From Chionis minor (taxonomy: Eukaryota > Chordata > Aves > Charadriiformes > Chionididae): DNA of 64,000 nt. The notes under the pieces are model-generated. The model was not told where the DNA came from, ran no database searches, and saw only the letters and a list, made by a program, of their open reading frames with translations. The stretch covers positions 805,816-869,815 of the forward strand of contig VZSF01001886.1 in assembly GCA_013398295.1 (NCBI GenBank). The letters run 5' to 3'. Below are positions 36,944-48,535 of this stretch, in pieces. The translations under genes and the position numbers were made by a program. Within the stretch, counting starts at the first letter, position 1; every line of letters starts with the position of its first letter.

Positions 36944-39900
36944 CATGCTATATTACCAGTCCACTTATTCTTGATTTATTCATGATGTTATATATCCCAG
37001 AAGATGCAGAGGAATTCTGGAAAAGCTGTTTTTCAAGTCACCCCGCTATCCTTCACAAGCTGCACAGCCTCTGCTATGCGTGGCAACATACACTTCTATA
37101 GGACTTTTTTAATTTTAAGAAGTGACAAGCCAAAAGCAGATCAACCCAGCAGCACTGCTCAACAGGTCAGATTCAGAATGCAAAGAGCATTATCTTGCGT
37201 TCACTGCAGCAATAGTTTTGCTAAATAAATATTGTTGGAAAATGTTGCCAAAATCGGAAGTCTTTGAGTCTATGAGATAAAAGCCAAGCTGGTTATCTGC
37301 ATCCTCGAACAGGAAAGAGAAATTAATTGAACGCCCCACTGAAAGCAGGATCCCTCCGCTACGGCTCACCACCTCTCTCGGATGCCTGGCAGTTTTTCCT
37401 CTCTCAATCCCATTTGATTCTCAGCTCCCACCCGCAGCACTGGTCTGCACCGAAAGTGGTGTTTTTCTGACGGAGAACAGCCGCAGTAGGGCCCGGAAGG
37501 ATGCAGAAGGCAAGTGAAAGAAAACTCCTGAAATCCAGGGTGAGCCCAGAAAACGCTAGATGTAACACGGAAAGCAATATTTAAGGGTACATTTTTAGAG
37601 CAGGCCAATCTCCAAGCAGGTCTGGCCAACAGACCTCCCCTCTGCAATCACCTCTCCATTTGAGCCACGCCACCCTCACAACTCACTCTTCCAATTAAAA
37701 AAAACACAAACCAAACCCAAAAAACCCAACACAAGAACAAAACCAAACCCCACACCGAAAAGGAGTGAGAATGAATTCCACTCAGTGCTTTCAGATGTTT
37801 TTTTTCATTTAAAGCATACATTTTACAGTTAAATTCCTCCAAAACAGCATACATTTCATAGTTGGTAACATCTGCAATTGGACTTTGAAATTCACACTGC
37901 TGTTAGTTGTCCTACACGGCACAAGTTTTGCCTGCAAACAGCATTTAAGCTGTTTCCTTTTTCTCAAACTATCAAATTTGGAAGCCTATTACACACAGGA
38001 TGAATTTTTCTTGAAGAATAAAACTAAATTGAGTTTATTTGAAAGATCAAACTGCAAGGACAAAATGGAAATAAATGTTTGGTCGCAACAAATGACCTGC
38101 TATATAAATCAAGCTCAGAAAGTACATAAAACAAAGAACATGCACAAAATGGCAAATGTCGGGTCTGCAAAATCAACTTAAGAAAATGAGAACTGTAAGA
38201 AGGGAGGTACACGACTGGAAGAGAAGCAGCTGCAAAAGAGTTGGGAAAGCAGCAGCTAAAACGCAGGTTCCCTTGGCGAAAGTTCGGATCATGCAGCACC
38301 GCAACTGAGGGAAACCCCCCCCGCCAACTGCAGCTGCAAACCGCTGGAATGGCAGCGTTGCTGCGTGTGTCACGGAGCAATTTAAATCTGCCCGAAAGAC
38401 ACGCCACGAGACTCCATGCGTCTTTGTCCTAGACGTCCTCGGAGGGCTACACAAACCAGCACCGGCTGCGTCGCCCCCCAGCACGAGCCACAAATCTGCA
38501 CCCTCCAGCCAAAAGCCACTGCGATGCCAGTGCTCTGGGTGCAGGAGATGCTGCCATTTAGTTTTGATCAGGGCTTTGCCTTTGTGCCGGTCACAACTTT
38601 TTCTACTTCTCTAGCACAGTCGCCATCCACTTCCCTGCTTCTAACCACTTCTTTGGCGTTTTGGGCAGCTCTTCCATGGATCCTGACATTCAATTGATGT
38701 TCTGTTCAGCCAGTAAACTTCCCAGCACCTTTTACAGTGCGCTGCATTGTGCTTTAAGGTGAAAGAGAAATAAATGTAGACCCTAACTCTTAGTTATAAA
38801 GATTTATTTTACATTCTAAGTGAATTTTCACTGCCAGTTCTTCCATATGCAGGTAGCCTGTTGATACAGGGATACTGCATTGCAAGCATTATGTATTTCA
38901 GAGCGTAGGGGTGGACAACCAGTGCCAGTCCAAGAGCTGATTCCAGCAGCAGGTACCCTACCCAAAACAATACAAGTAGTAAATTATTTCCAGTGCATTT
39001 CTCCGTACAGTGAAAGGCTCAGCAAAGTACTCTACTGGAGCAATTAAAATACCTTTTTCCTCCCTGCCCTGCAAGATTTGATCCAAGTTCTTAGCCTGGA
39101 CCCCAGTTTCTCCTCCATACGGTACGTTCAATTTTCATTTATTTTTTCAGTGCTAACAGTGGCCCACAACTTCAAGTACTGCTATTCAGAGCCAGTGCAT
39201 TTTCCCTGATTAATTACTATGGAGAGATGATCCCTCTGGGAATCGAATACATCGTGTGCTTAACTCCCGCATAGACAGTTCTTGTCAATAACGTATCCAA
39301 GCAGCTTAAAACTTCAATAGCCTGGTTTCTTATATACTGTAAGTGGTGCTGAATATTCAGTTTTATTTCTCTGTTTCCCTGCCAGTAGGAAATAAAGAAC
39401 ACACTTTTAGCTAAATGAGAACTGAAGTGCATTGGAAGAGTGCTATAAATTATATGCAGGCCACCAAATAAAATTCAATTTTCAGGTAATGTGAAGGTGT
39501 AATGCGTCTGGAGAAGCTGTTTTGCATATCACACAAGACAGCAGGCAATAAGGAGCAGGGAATGACTAAAACCTGATCTGTCACATGCAACTCTTTGATT
39601 GTTCCCCCTACTTTACCTACTCTAATCGCACTGTTGCAGTGTTGATTCAGAACACGGCGGCCCATGAAAAATGTCACCGTTCTGTCGATGTTGCGGATCC
39701 GCTGGCAATTTCAGCAAGCACTGGATGCACATAAAGGGTGATAAGGCACTACATCCTGCCATGCTCAGCAGGTTTTCCATTTCCTCCTGCAATTACACAT
39801 CAAACTGTTTTAGCTTCACAAGCTTCGGCACTATAAATGGCCTCAAGGCAGAAGTCTGCTTCGCACACTGATGAGTCTATCTTCAAAGCAGAGTGCAAAC

Positions 39901-40138
39901 TCAGGTTTTGGGGAGAGGTTTTTTTTTAAATACCCTTTTTCCAGAGCTTTTAAGAGTTTACTTAGAGATTATTCCTACCATTATCTCCATGTACTCCAAT
40001 TAACAGGCAGTTTTATATCAACATTAACTGGAGCTGCCTCCAAGAGGAGATGAAAGCCATGCACACATGAAGAGCAAGCCACCATCTGCGCAAGAAGCCT
40101 GTTTGTTGCATTACATCTTTACACTGTGGGCTTTGTCT
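36944..40138. other. Unique non-coding sequence with A/C-rich tract
   Basis: An A/C-rich low-complexity tract occupies 37696-37757. A C8 run lies near 38315. The region 38176-38697 is moderately GC-rich with overlapping frames on both strands. The region 38700-40060 is AT-rich and has only short frames. No gene or transposon is recognised. Confidence 0.45.
37696..37757. repeat. A/C-rich low-complexity tract
   Basis: Nearly pure A and C with phrases such as 'aaaccaaacccaaaaaaccc' and 'aacaaaaccaaaccccacac'. It resembles the reverse complement of the G/T-rich tract at 40139-40212. Confidence 0.8.
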
Positions 40139-40212
40139 TTTGGGTTTTTTGGTTTGGTTTTGGTGGGGTTTGGGGGTTTTTGTTTGTTGTTGCTTTGGTT
40201 GTGGTTTTTTCC
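40139..40212. repeat. G/T-rich low-complexity tract
   Basis: About 70 bases of the + strand are nearly pure G and T, with runs gg, gg, gg, gggg and ggggg separated by one to four T (40151-40176). The spacing could support a G-quadruplex built on two G tiers. The frame across it (40126-40368) has a hydrophobic low-complexity product and is not a gene. Confidence 0.85.
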
Positions 40213-41110
40213 CTGGCACTCCAGAGCGACAGTAGGCAGCAGAGTCTGGTTTTCAGATGCTCAAGCCTTGCCTCACGCTACAGCAGTGCTGCCAAAACTC
40301 TTATCTTGCTGCCGTTGCTCCGTTTCAAGCAATTCACGCATGCTGGTACAGATTTTTCAAACAGTTGAGTGTCACGGATATACCACCCCTTCCCCACCTC
40401 CGTGTGCCTGTGGGGAGGCAGCTCCTCACCTCCCCCGGGTGAAGCCGGGGCGTCCCGAGGGACAGGGTGATGCCCGGCACCCACTTCTGCTCTCTCCCCA
40501 CCAGTTTTGCCTCTTCAGCACGCAGACCCGAGGAGATTCCTAGACAATACCAACTAGATTGCTCCAACCGACACTGCCAGAGAGCTCTCCTCTCAGTTCA
40601 CATTTGCTCCAAAGCCTGCTAACGCTTTGAGACGATAAACGTGGCTCCTGCCAGGCTGAGACCTTTGCAACGGCAAAAGGCTGGTACCAAATGAATTCCC
40701 ACCACGGGAGCTCACGGCTGGGACTGGTGACAAGACAGAAACAAGGCGATGTGAAATAAGAGGTACTGCTCTCCACGTTGGAGCACACCGACCCCGTGCT
40801 TTGCTCAAACGCAGATATCTAACTTCACGTACAACCGGTGAATCCCAGGGTGAGCCAGACACAACTGCGGTGGCACCCATGGGCCCAAGCAGAGGGCAAG
40901 TCCCACCCAGGAATTTCAGCTTTCACCTGCTCACCCTTTTCACGCCGGCCATGAGAAGTGAGATGAGGCGCAGCAGAAGCCATAATCCCCACCGATTTGT
41001 GACGGGCCATGACTAAACCACCACCCACCTCGGAGCTTCAGAGCCCCCAGGACGACTCCACCAAACTCAGCCCCGCAACAGCTGCTCCAACATCTGCAGC
41101 TCCAGTGACA

Positions 41111-41127
41111 CACTCACTCACTCACTC
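41111..41127. repeat. (CACT)n microsatellite
   Basis: Four consecutive CACT units plus one base. Confidence 0.85.
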
Positions 41128-42489
41128 GGGTCTGCAACAGCGACAAAAAAACACACAAAAACCGCTCCAGGTGCTGGCAGCTGCCAGGCGGGCTCGCGGT
41201 CTGTCCCCCAGCCCATCCCCGAGATACCACCAGGGAGGTGTTGGGGCTACGAGAAGACACCACCACTGCCACAGCGCCCAGGGCTCTCCTCCTCCAGCCA
41301 TGCCCGGACAGACCGCGGCGCAGCGGGATCCCAGTGCCTGGATTCCACCCCGCGCCGAACAACGGCAACAGGAGAGACGGGTCTGCGGGCTGGGCTGAAA
41401 TAATCGATGGTCTGTGTCCCCTCCACCCCCTGGGACAGCACGACAAAAGGACTGTCAGAACGTGAAGCAGCAGCTTTTAGCCACTGAAAATGGACAGGGA
41501 CAAACAGTTCCTCACATGCCACAGCTGACAGCTTGTTCCTGTGCTTCTCCAACGACCCTATCCATGAAGAACACCGACCTTTTTTAATATGCCTCAGGGT
41601 GCGTTAGTATTCACTCCCAACCTTTGGAAAGATCAGCTGTCATTGCTGCCTGAGATGGGCCTTGGATTCTTTTGTAAGAAAAACAGAAAGTATTCTGGAC
41701 TAATGATGTCTAACATATACCTAATTTTCTGATTAAGGCAATTATCAAAGCACACGCACGTGTGCCAGCCCTCCCAGCCAGGCCCCTGCGGAATCCATTG
41801 AAAAGCCAGTTTTAACCTCCCGAGCAGCAAAGACCTTTCAGGAGGGAGTCAACAGCTTCGGGCAGCACATCCAAAGCAACAGAGTGATTGCTCGGATGAT
41901 CCCACCTACGACTCCGAGCTCCCAGCCCCCAGCGCTGCCACCCTGTCCCACCCCACCGCCAGGGCACAGCGAGGTGCCAGCAAGGACGGCGCTCGATACC
42001 TTAATAAAACTTAACAAAGCTTTGAATATTAGCGTGTCGGTGAGTAAAACATGGGGCCAGTGAAACGAGTCGATGATGTGCCTGAACAGGAGAAAAACTG
42101 CTGGCAGAGCAGGAAATGTAAGTAAACACAGTGAAGATTTATCTGCCGCTCTGACGGCAGTTGCTGCGGCCGCCCTGAGCGCGTCTCTTCGCTGCTACCC
42201 GCATCTTCAGCCCTGCCTTTGCCACCCCATGGCACGGTGTCTGCCAGCCCCTGGACATACCGCACACCCAGACAGCCTGGCACTGCCTGCTGCTCTAACG
42301 CAGCCACCGCTGCGCATCCTAAAATGACTGTTTCCTTCTTTCTGGGCATCTCCTCTTCGGAGGCATTGTTACACCACTTGCTGTAATCCTCACGTCTCAA
42401 GAAGTCTCATTAGGGCTAAGAAAAACCTCATCAAAATTCCCCGAATAAGCAGCTATTAGAGTATGGCTGGGTGGGTTCTTTTAGTGATG

Positions 42490-42507
42490 TTTGTTGTTGT
42501 TGTTGTT
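42490..42507. repeat. (TTG)n microsatellite
   Basis: Five consecutive TTG-type units followed by a T run. Confidence 0.85.
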
Positions 42508-43139
42508 TTTAAATCTGGAGATGTCGCCTGGTCCTCTCATTCAGCGCTATAAAGAAGAGAATGAGAAAAATGGGTGATGTGATGTGAGAAGGCAGGTGCA
42601 GATGGAGGACACCCATGAAGACCAAGCTGCTACCAATAAAAGGAGAACCTCCAACAAATTTCACTTATAGGAAAGTAACTGCTTCTGCATAAAGTCCATT
42701 TGCAAAGCAGCCCACCAGGACGCACTGCATTAAATACTTGTTTGGAAAAGCCTCGTTGAGTGTTGCTTACTATGGACCCCTCTTAACCAGCAGCAAAACA
42801 AACCAGACCCAGCCAGAACACACCACCCTGAGTTTGTCTTTTGAATGGGAAGTAGCTCCGACCCGGCAAAGAAGATTTCAGTAACTGTTTTTACAACACG
42901 TACTCTCACAGGTGAGGTTTGGTGATTAAGGAGGAAGATCAAGCCCTGACAGTCTCCTTATGAACAGGGCTGTAAACAAGCTGTGCTCAGAATTTAAGCG
43001 GTCTCTACTAAATGTGGATCTCACCACTCACTGCCAGACACTCCCCGAGTGGCGGTGCTGGTGGAGCCGGTATCAATCGGCACAAAGAACCGGAGTGTCC
43101 TTCCACCCCCAGTTTCTCAGAAACTGTACTTCAGAGTCT

Positions 43140-43300
43140 TTAATGGACTTTTAAATACTACTGAGGAAAAGTTAACCATGATCACCCACTTAACAAAGAA
43201 ATGATGAGGATTTTCAAGCAAATCACTTACCACGTTGGCATCAGTAAGTGATTTTAGCGAGTAGCTTTGTTCACTTTATTCTAATGTGAGCTTCCATCTG
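43140..43300. promoter_or_regulatory. Conserved-element-like block containing a palindromic CACTTA/TAAGTG pair
   Basis: An AT-rich unique block with a perfect 11-pair inverted repeat: AAATCACTTAC at 43220-43230 and GTAAGTGATTT at 43244-43254, separated by 13 bases. The arms contain CACTTA and TAAGTG, which match the NK2-class homeodomain core (AAGTG) on both strands. The surrounding sequence is non-repetitive and has few frames. An enhancer with a divergent NK2-type site pair is one reading; a DNA hairpin is the other. Confidence 0.4.
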
Positions 43301-44834
43301 CACTTTATTTTGCCTGAACAATTATGTCACACACTCGGGAACAAGGGTGGCGAGGGGAGGAGAAGGAGACGGGATGCCACACCAGCCCCACGGGCCACAG
43401 AGCAATGGCAGCGGCACCCAGGTGACACCGCAGAGACTAACTACCAGAGGTTCTGCAAAAGAAAATTACATTTCCCAGATATATTAGAATTATTTGAAAT
43501 TCAAGTATATTTCCAGAATAGTTCAGCTCCTTCAAAGCATAAATTGCAAGAGATGATGTTCAAGTCATTTCTATTACCCTGACACAGTTGACAAATGCGC
43601 CATTGAGTGATTCTATCGCTACACAAACTCATCATAACCATCAGCACACCACTCCTGGTAACGAAAAGCCCTTTATAAAAATGCCCTGTGTGAAATTTAA
43701 AATTTGATATGCCTCCTATCTGACAGTTATCACGTCTTAAACTCACCTTTTAACTACAGTTAAAGCCAGGGGAGTACCCAGGTGCCCCTGGATACGTGCA
43801 CTGAGAACAGCCAAGCAGGGTTCAGAGAAGCTAAATAACAACGGCATGAACAGCACCCATGTTCACACACACACAGCATTTCCTCCAAGTACAACGCGGC
43901 GCCTTCAGACGCAACAACAGCCATTTATATGCATCCCGACAGGCAGAGAAGACCCGTGTGCAGCGACAGCTGAAAACGAAAATTAATGCAGGTGGTTTTC
44001 CTGTTTGAACGTATGTTTTGCAGGAAAGCTACACAGCTCTTAATCCTGCCTAAGTGCACTGCACAGAAACGCCAAGAAATTACGAGTACACCGACATCTT
44101 TATGTTTTGCCTACTTGGCAATCTATATTTTCTGTACACAGATTTATTTGTAAGTGATCCACACGCGTACCATTCCCAGAGTCGGTACAACAGCGAACTT
44201 CAATAGCGCACGAAATAAAATCACTCAGGGTGTGGTGGAGGGCAAAAAAAGGGCAGGTTGGCAGAAGGTGTAATTCAGACAAAGAGCTCAAGCTGAATTT
44301 AAACTGCAGGAAATAATGGAATTGGATCCAAAAGCAAGCAGAATACCGATACTCCAGAAGTGATGAGGTTTTTTTACATGATTATTTTTCTAAAAATTTA
44401 TCATTACTTACTTGTTTCCAAAAAACTTGGGTACTTTGCGACGCTTAAGAGAACTCATGCCAATGACACGGGCACAGTCTGGCCGTCTCCAGACTTGGCA
44501 ACGCTGGATCGCTCCAGCTGCTCACTTCATGCTTCTGCCCTTCAGGACTCAATCACCTCGGCGTGAAACAACTTCCCCGTCTACAAAAACATCTAATCCA
44601 CCTAAAGGCTATAAATGATGAAACAAGGAATCAAAATTGAGGTAGCGCTGGATGAGCCAAGCAGTGGATCTCATTTGCATCATGCAAGCAAACAAAACTT
44701 CTGCAAGCGGAAGCCTGGAGAAACAACGGTTCCTTCAACGTGCACATTTCTTGCTGTTTAATCAAAATTGTTTTCTTTTATATTTTTGTGTATGTTTGAT
44801 GCAATTACTGGAAAAGTTTTTAGCTTGTTATGCA
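43301..44834. other. Unique non-coding sequence
   Basis: A (CA)6 run lies at 43863-43874. Frames are short and unrecognised (43286-43582 +, 43501-43746 -). No gene or repeat family was identified before the CR1-like relic that follows. Confidence 0.5.
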
Positions 44835-44892
44835 GGTTGTCAGGATAGATGATCTAACAGTGCCTTCTGGCCTTAAAATGTATGAATCTTTG
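44835..44892 (+). mobile_element. Ancient CR1-type LINE 3' end relic
   Basis: The phrase 'gatagatgatctaacagtgc' followed by 'cttctggccttaaaatgtat' and 'gaatctttga' matches, from memory, the 3' terminus of old CR1-like LINEs widespread in turtles and crocodilians, which ends in repeated 'ctatgaat'. The match is short and the element is heavily decayed, so the left boundary is uncertain; it may reach back to about 44640. It predates the avian CR1 copies elsewhere in the window. Confidence 0.55.
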
Positions 44893-45169
44893 ATATATTT
44901 CTCAGGAGCTGGTGGAATATTACCATTACTTTTAAAATGCCTAGGCACACACTTCTCCGGCAATCTGCAAGTTATTACTCACATTTCATTTACTTAACGC
45001 TCTATCTTCCCAACAATTTGAACGAAACTTTCTGTGGGGGAGGCACGTCAGGGTATGCTCTCTCCTATTTCTTTGCAATTAAATTCTAATTGCAGTGTAT
45101 TAGCGGCACTGAACCGAACGTTTTCAACTGGAATATTTAAAAGCTAAACACCCTTGCCGAGATGAAGCC

Positions 45170-45365
45170 CCCTGCAGTGACCGGCCCCTGTTTCTGTCCG
45201 TCTCAGCCCGGCCGTGCCGAGGGAATTTGCTGTGACCGACGGGATGGGCGCAGGAGCCCTTGAGCTGGCCGTTCCCGCAGCGCGGGCAGCGGGACGGGGC
45301 TGCAGCACGCGGTGCCACGCGGACGCGCTCTCCTGCCACCCGCGCACTGCGCCGACACACAGGCA
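45170..45365. promoter_or_regulatory. Short CpG-dense cluster
   Basis: About 23 CpG lie in 180 bases by manual count, with GC near 68 percent, inside otherwise AT-rich DNA. It is just below or at usual CpG-island length limits. Frames on three phases overlap without domains. No gene is linked to it. Confidence 0.5.
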
Positions 45366-46979
45366 GGCTGGGATCGGCAGGGAAATAAAAACGGATTTAC
45401 AGGGGGAAGGAAAAACAAACCAACCCACAAACACGGTTTGAAGATGGTCTGAAGCGTGCGTCTATTGAAGAAAAAGCTGATTTATCATGCAGGCTCCAGT
45501 CCCCTTCGCAGCTAATAACACCACCGCGCTTGCAAATTTCCAAGTTCAAATACATTTCTAGTGCACTGAAAACACACGCAAAGCCGCATTTTTAAACCAC
45601 TTCCTCTCCTATTTCCTCTGTGTGCCAGCCTACTGCTGTACTTACAGTATTTCATGGCCTTATTAATATTGCAGCTGCACAACAAGAATGACTATAACCA
45701 GTGCCCAAACCGAAGCTCCAAGCAGGGGGGTCACTTTGTCAAACTACCAACGAACAACATTTATAACAGCTGAATTAGAGACGTCCTGAATACTTTCCTG
45801 CCGGCAGCAAGTCTCTGCCTTATTAACTATTGACTTTGTTCCAGAGTTGTCCAGTAAAACCGCATTTTTCAACCTAATCTGCATCAAGCAGAGCTATCCA
45901 CAAGCAGAAGAATTTTCTGAATGCAGCACTGGAAGGACTGGAAGTATTCCCTCCGTAACCAGAATTAGACTTTTCTCTCAAAGCTAAGCTGCTTGCTGTG
46001 ATCAGCAGCTGCTTTGTAATACTAACCATGATTCTTTACACGATACAAAACCATAACATACTGCTTCGACATACCTTATTTTAATAGCAATATGCTATAA
46101 AGATCAATCACTGAAAACATTTGGGTCCAAGTCTGAGACTCATTTCAAGCATACCCAGTGGCCAACTGGAGGTCTGCGAGACATTTCCAGCTTACCCTTA
46201 GGATTTATGTTTGTAAATCCATTGTTATCATCTTTCCCACATTTGTCCCGTATTCATATCCCATAAAAAGCAGCATTCAATGCCAGAAACAGGATGACAC
46301 CACCGTAAAATACCTCCTGAAAGCCCTACTCTGTCCCTACCACAGTGAACCAAGACCGCACAATTTTCCTCCTCACTAAACTGCAAAGAGGCAATTTCTC
46401 ATATGTTTTAACCAGTCTTCCTTCCACTTGGATTTAACAATTGGGTAAACTGCTTAATTTCAACCCCTTTTATTATTACTATATTTTACTTGGAATAGTT
46501 CCCAAGCAGATCCTCCCTCTTCTGTATTTTCAGTTTGGGGAGATAGGTCCAAGTCGAATGACCGCGGTCAAAAGACATCACAAAGTAGCTTTGAAAAATC
46601 TTCCCTGGAAGAAAATGAGAAAGAAAATAAGAATAGAGAGAAGCAAAAGACAGAAAGGAGCGGGCTTTAAAATGGCATGAGGAAAAAAGAAAAGATCTGC
46701 CATAATCATGGGCCCAAACTGGGGACAAAGATGAGGTTCTGCCTTACCAGTATGAACATTAACACAACAGTGTTGGTTTTAATGCAGATGAAGGGTGGTA
46801 AAACCAACGCTCCTCATTACTATTCCTTTCCCATAAAAGAATATTCTTCCTAAAAAAGACTATCCAGATTGTGGTAAAAGCTACACGTGTTTTCAATAGA
46901 TCTTTCTCTTTTCATCATAAAAGCAAGCTCCGGCAGCTCTCCCATGGAATTCACTGTGAAATAAAATTTGCAACCTGGC
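45366..46979. other. Unique non-coding sequence with a hairpin
   Basis: AT-rich ordinary sequence. A perfect ten-pair inverted repeat is present: GTTGGTTTTA at 46772-46781 and TAAAACCAAC at 46799-46808, with a 17-base loop. The frames 46441-46680 (+) and 46486-46728 (-) overlap and are basic or low-complexity in content. No gene is recognised. Confidence 0.45.
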
Positions 46980-47250
46980 AGCGGAGTCTGATGAGCAATA
47001 TACAATCCTTCCTGAAAAGCCCAGGAGGATTCTATTGTTTTGAGGCTTAATTTTCAATTTGCATCTTTAAAAAGGTATGATTTCATCCAAATTCACTGGT
47101 CTGCTCATTTATATTTATCTGTAAGAGACCACATTTTAGTTCCTTTGAAAAGAAACACAGTAAAAAATTTTATGTTCGAAATTATTCTAAGAGCGCTACT
47201 CATATTTCTTGTTTTATTGCAATCTGCTTGGACAGAGATGTGACTAATTT
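46980..47250. promoter_or_regulatory. Conserved-element-like block with SOX- and octamer-type words
   Basis: AT-rich unique sequence with a SOX-type ATTGTT at 47034-47039 and a perfect octamer ATTTGCAT at 47057-47064, 17 bases apart. SOX and POU factors commonly act together at enhancers, though usually with closely adjacent sites. Frames are short. An ancient repeat relic lies directly to the right. Confidence 0.33.
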
Positions 47251-47258
47251 GTTTTGAA

Positions 47259-47415
47259 GGGCCTGATTCTGCAGGCACTCGATAGTCCGTAATCCCTTTG
47301 TGTTCTGTATGTAAAGCCGCAGAAAGAGGAGGTCAAGTGGCAGAAATCGGCGCAGTTTCATTGCAGTCAATGGCTTTAGGCTGATTTACACCATCAGAGG
47401 ATAAAATCCTGTGTG
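47259..47415. mobile_element. Probable ancient amniote interspersed repeat relic
   Basis: The left end reads 'gggcctgattctgcaggcac' and the right part reads 'cattgcagtcaatggcttta' then 'ggctgatttacaccatcaga' and 'ggataaaatcct'. From memory this order (cctgattctg, then cattgaagtcaatgg, then ctgatttacaccagctgagg) is that of a very old, partly palindromic repeat common in turtles and crocodilians and rare but retained in birds. The family name and class (MITE-like DNA transposon or other) cannot be fixed without a library search. Confidence 0.45.
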
Positions 47416-48470
47416 TCAGAATGAAAAATAGGGAGATATTTTGCCCCATGCTAAACAAGCCTCTCCTTAACAATGACGAGCTGAAAACTAACTGCAGCTG
47501 GAATCAATTAAAATTCATTGCAAAGCACTTAGTACCTTGCTTCAAACCAGAAAGTTGTGCCTCGCAGCTTACAATGTCTTGGGAATGTTCAAGCCAGCTC
47601 CCTTCAGAAAAGGTTCTTGATTGTGTTTCCATAATGAACAACTTAAGAACTGTAAATGCAACGTTAACTGGTGGTAAAACCTTCAGGATACACAATGATT
47701 TCGAAAGAGAGCAATTAAATGGCTAGTTATTTTGAACCCGTGTCCCCATTTAAGCTATTTTCTTGTAGTCCATCTGCCAGAGAGCCTTTAAGGCAGACAA
47801 GAGGACGCAATACCCATCACAGCTTCTACTACACTAACATTTTCAAAAGACCCGCAACTGCTGATTACCAGGAGTCTCATTACGAAAATGCAAGTTGCTC
47901 CACTATCCTTAAATATATGAGTTCCATGGGCATCGTGTACGGAAAGGAGACGGAGCTCTTGCAACAAACGCGCCCAAGAACCGCCCCACGCTCTCCACCC
48001 CCGATCCTCTCCTCACGCTTCAGGAGATAAAGTCAGCGCCCTACTAATGGAAGCCCAGTCCCATCTCGGCTGTTTTTTGGCTGAAACTATTTGATTTAAA
48101 CAAAGCATGGAAGGGAGGATGGGGGGAGCCTTCACAGTTCTCTCCGCAGGAATGAAAAGTTTTTCTCTTGCTCACGACTACCAGATGGCAAAACTAATTC
48201 CATGAGGAAGATGAATTTTAAGGTTGATATTTTTACTACACCCGTTCAATAAAGTAAATAAAAAACGTGAAGAAATTTATGTAACTCAAAGGAGATTTTC
48301 TCAGCATACAAAAATTCAGGAATTCATTAAATTGCTGTACCTGAAGAAAGAGGAGATATTACTAAGGACAATTTGTTATCCTACACAACATTCATTTTAT
48401 TCACCACATCGTGAACATTGGGCAGTACCAGCTATTTGTGTCAAAGCTCTAAATACCCCAGCAGGGCTCT

Positions 48471-48535
48471 GGGATGAAATCCTTACCTACTGGAAGCCAT
48501 GGGAATCTGACAGCTTTGGTCTAGGCAGGACTACA
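48471..48535. mobile_element. Probable ancient amniote interspersed repeat relic
   Basis: The phrase 'gatgaaatccttacctactg' followed by 'gaagccatgggaatctgaca' resembles the ancient amniote repeat that reads gatgaaatcctggcc, then actgaagtcaatgggaatttgcca. The match is imperfect and short. It lies within the 165-codon frame 48224-48721 (+), which argues against that frame being a gene. Confidence 0.4.

Larger units (their letters stand above)
40213..43139. other. Unique non-coding sequence, C/A-rich on the + strand
   Basis: GC-rich parts (40380-40560, 41010-41420, 41880-42330) carry overlapping frames without domains. A (CACT)n microsatellite is at 41111-41127 and a (TTG)n microsatellite at about 42490-42507. 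The + strand is visibly richer in C and A than in G and T. No gene is recognised. Confidence 0.45.
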
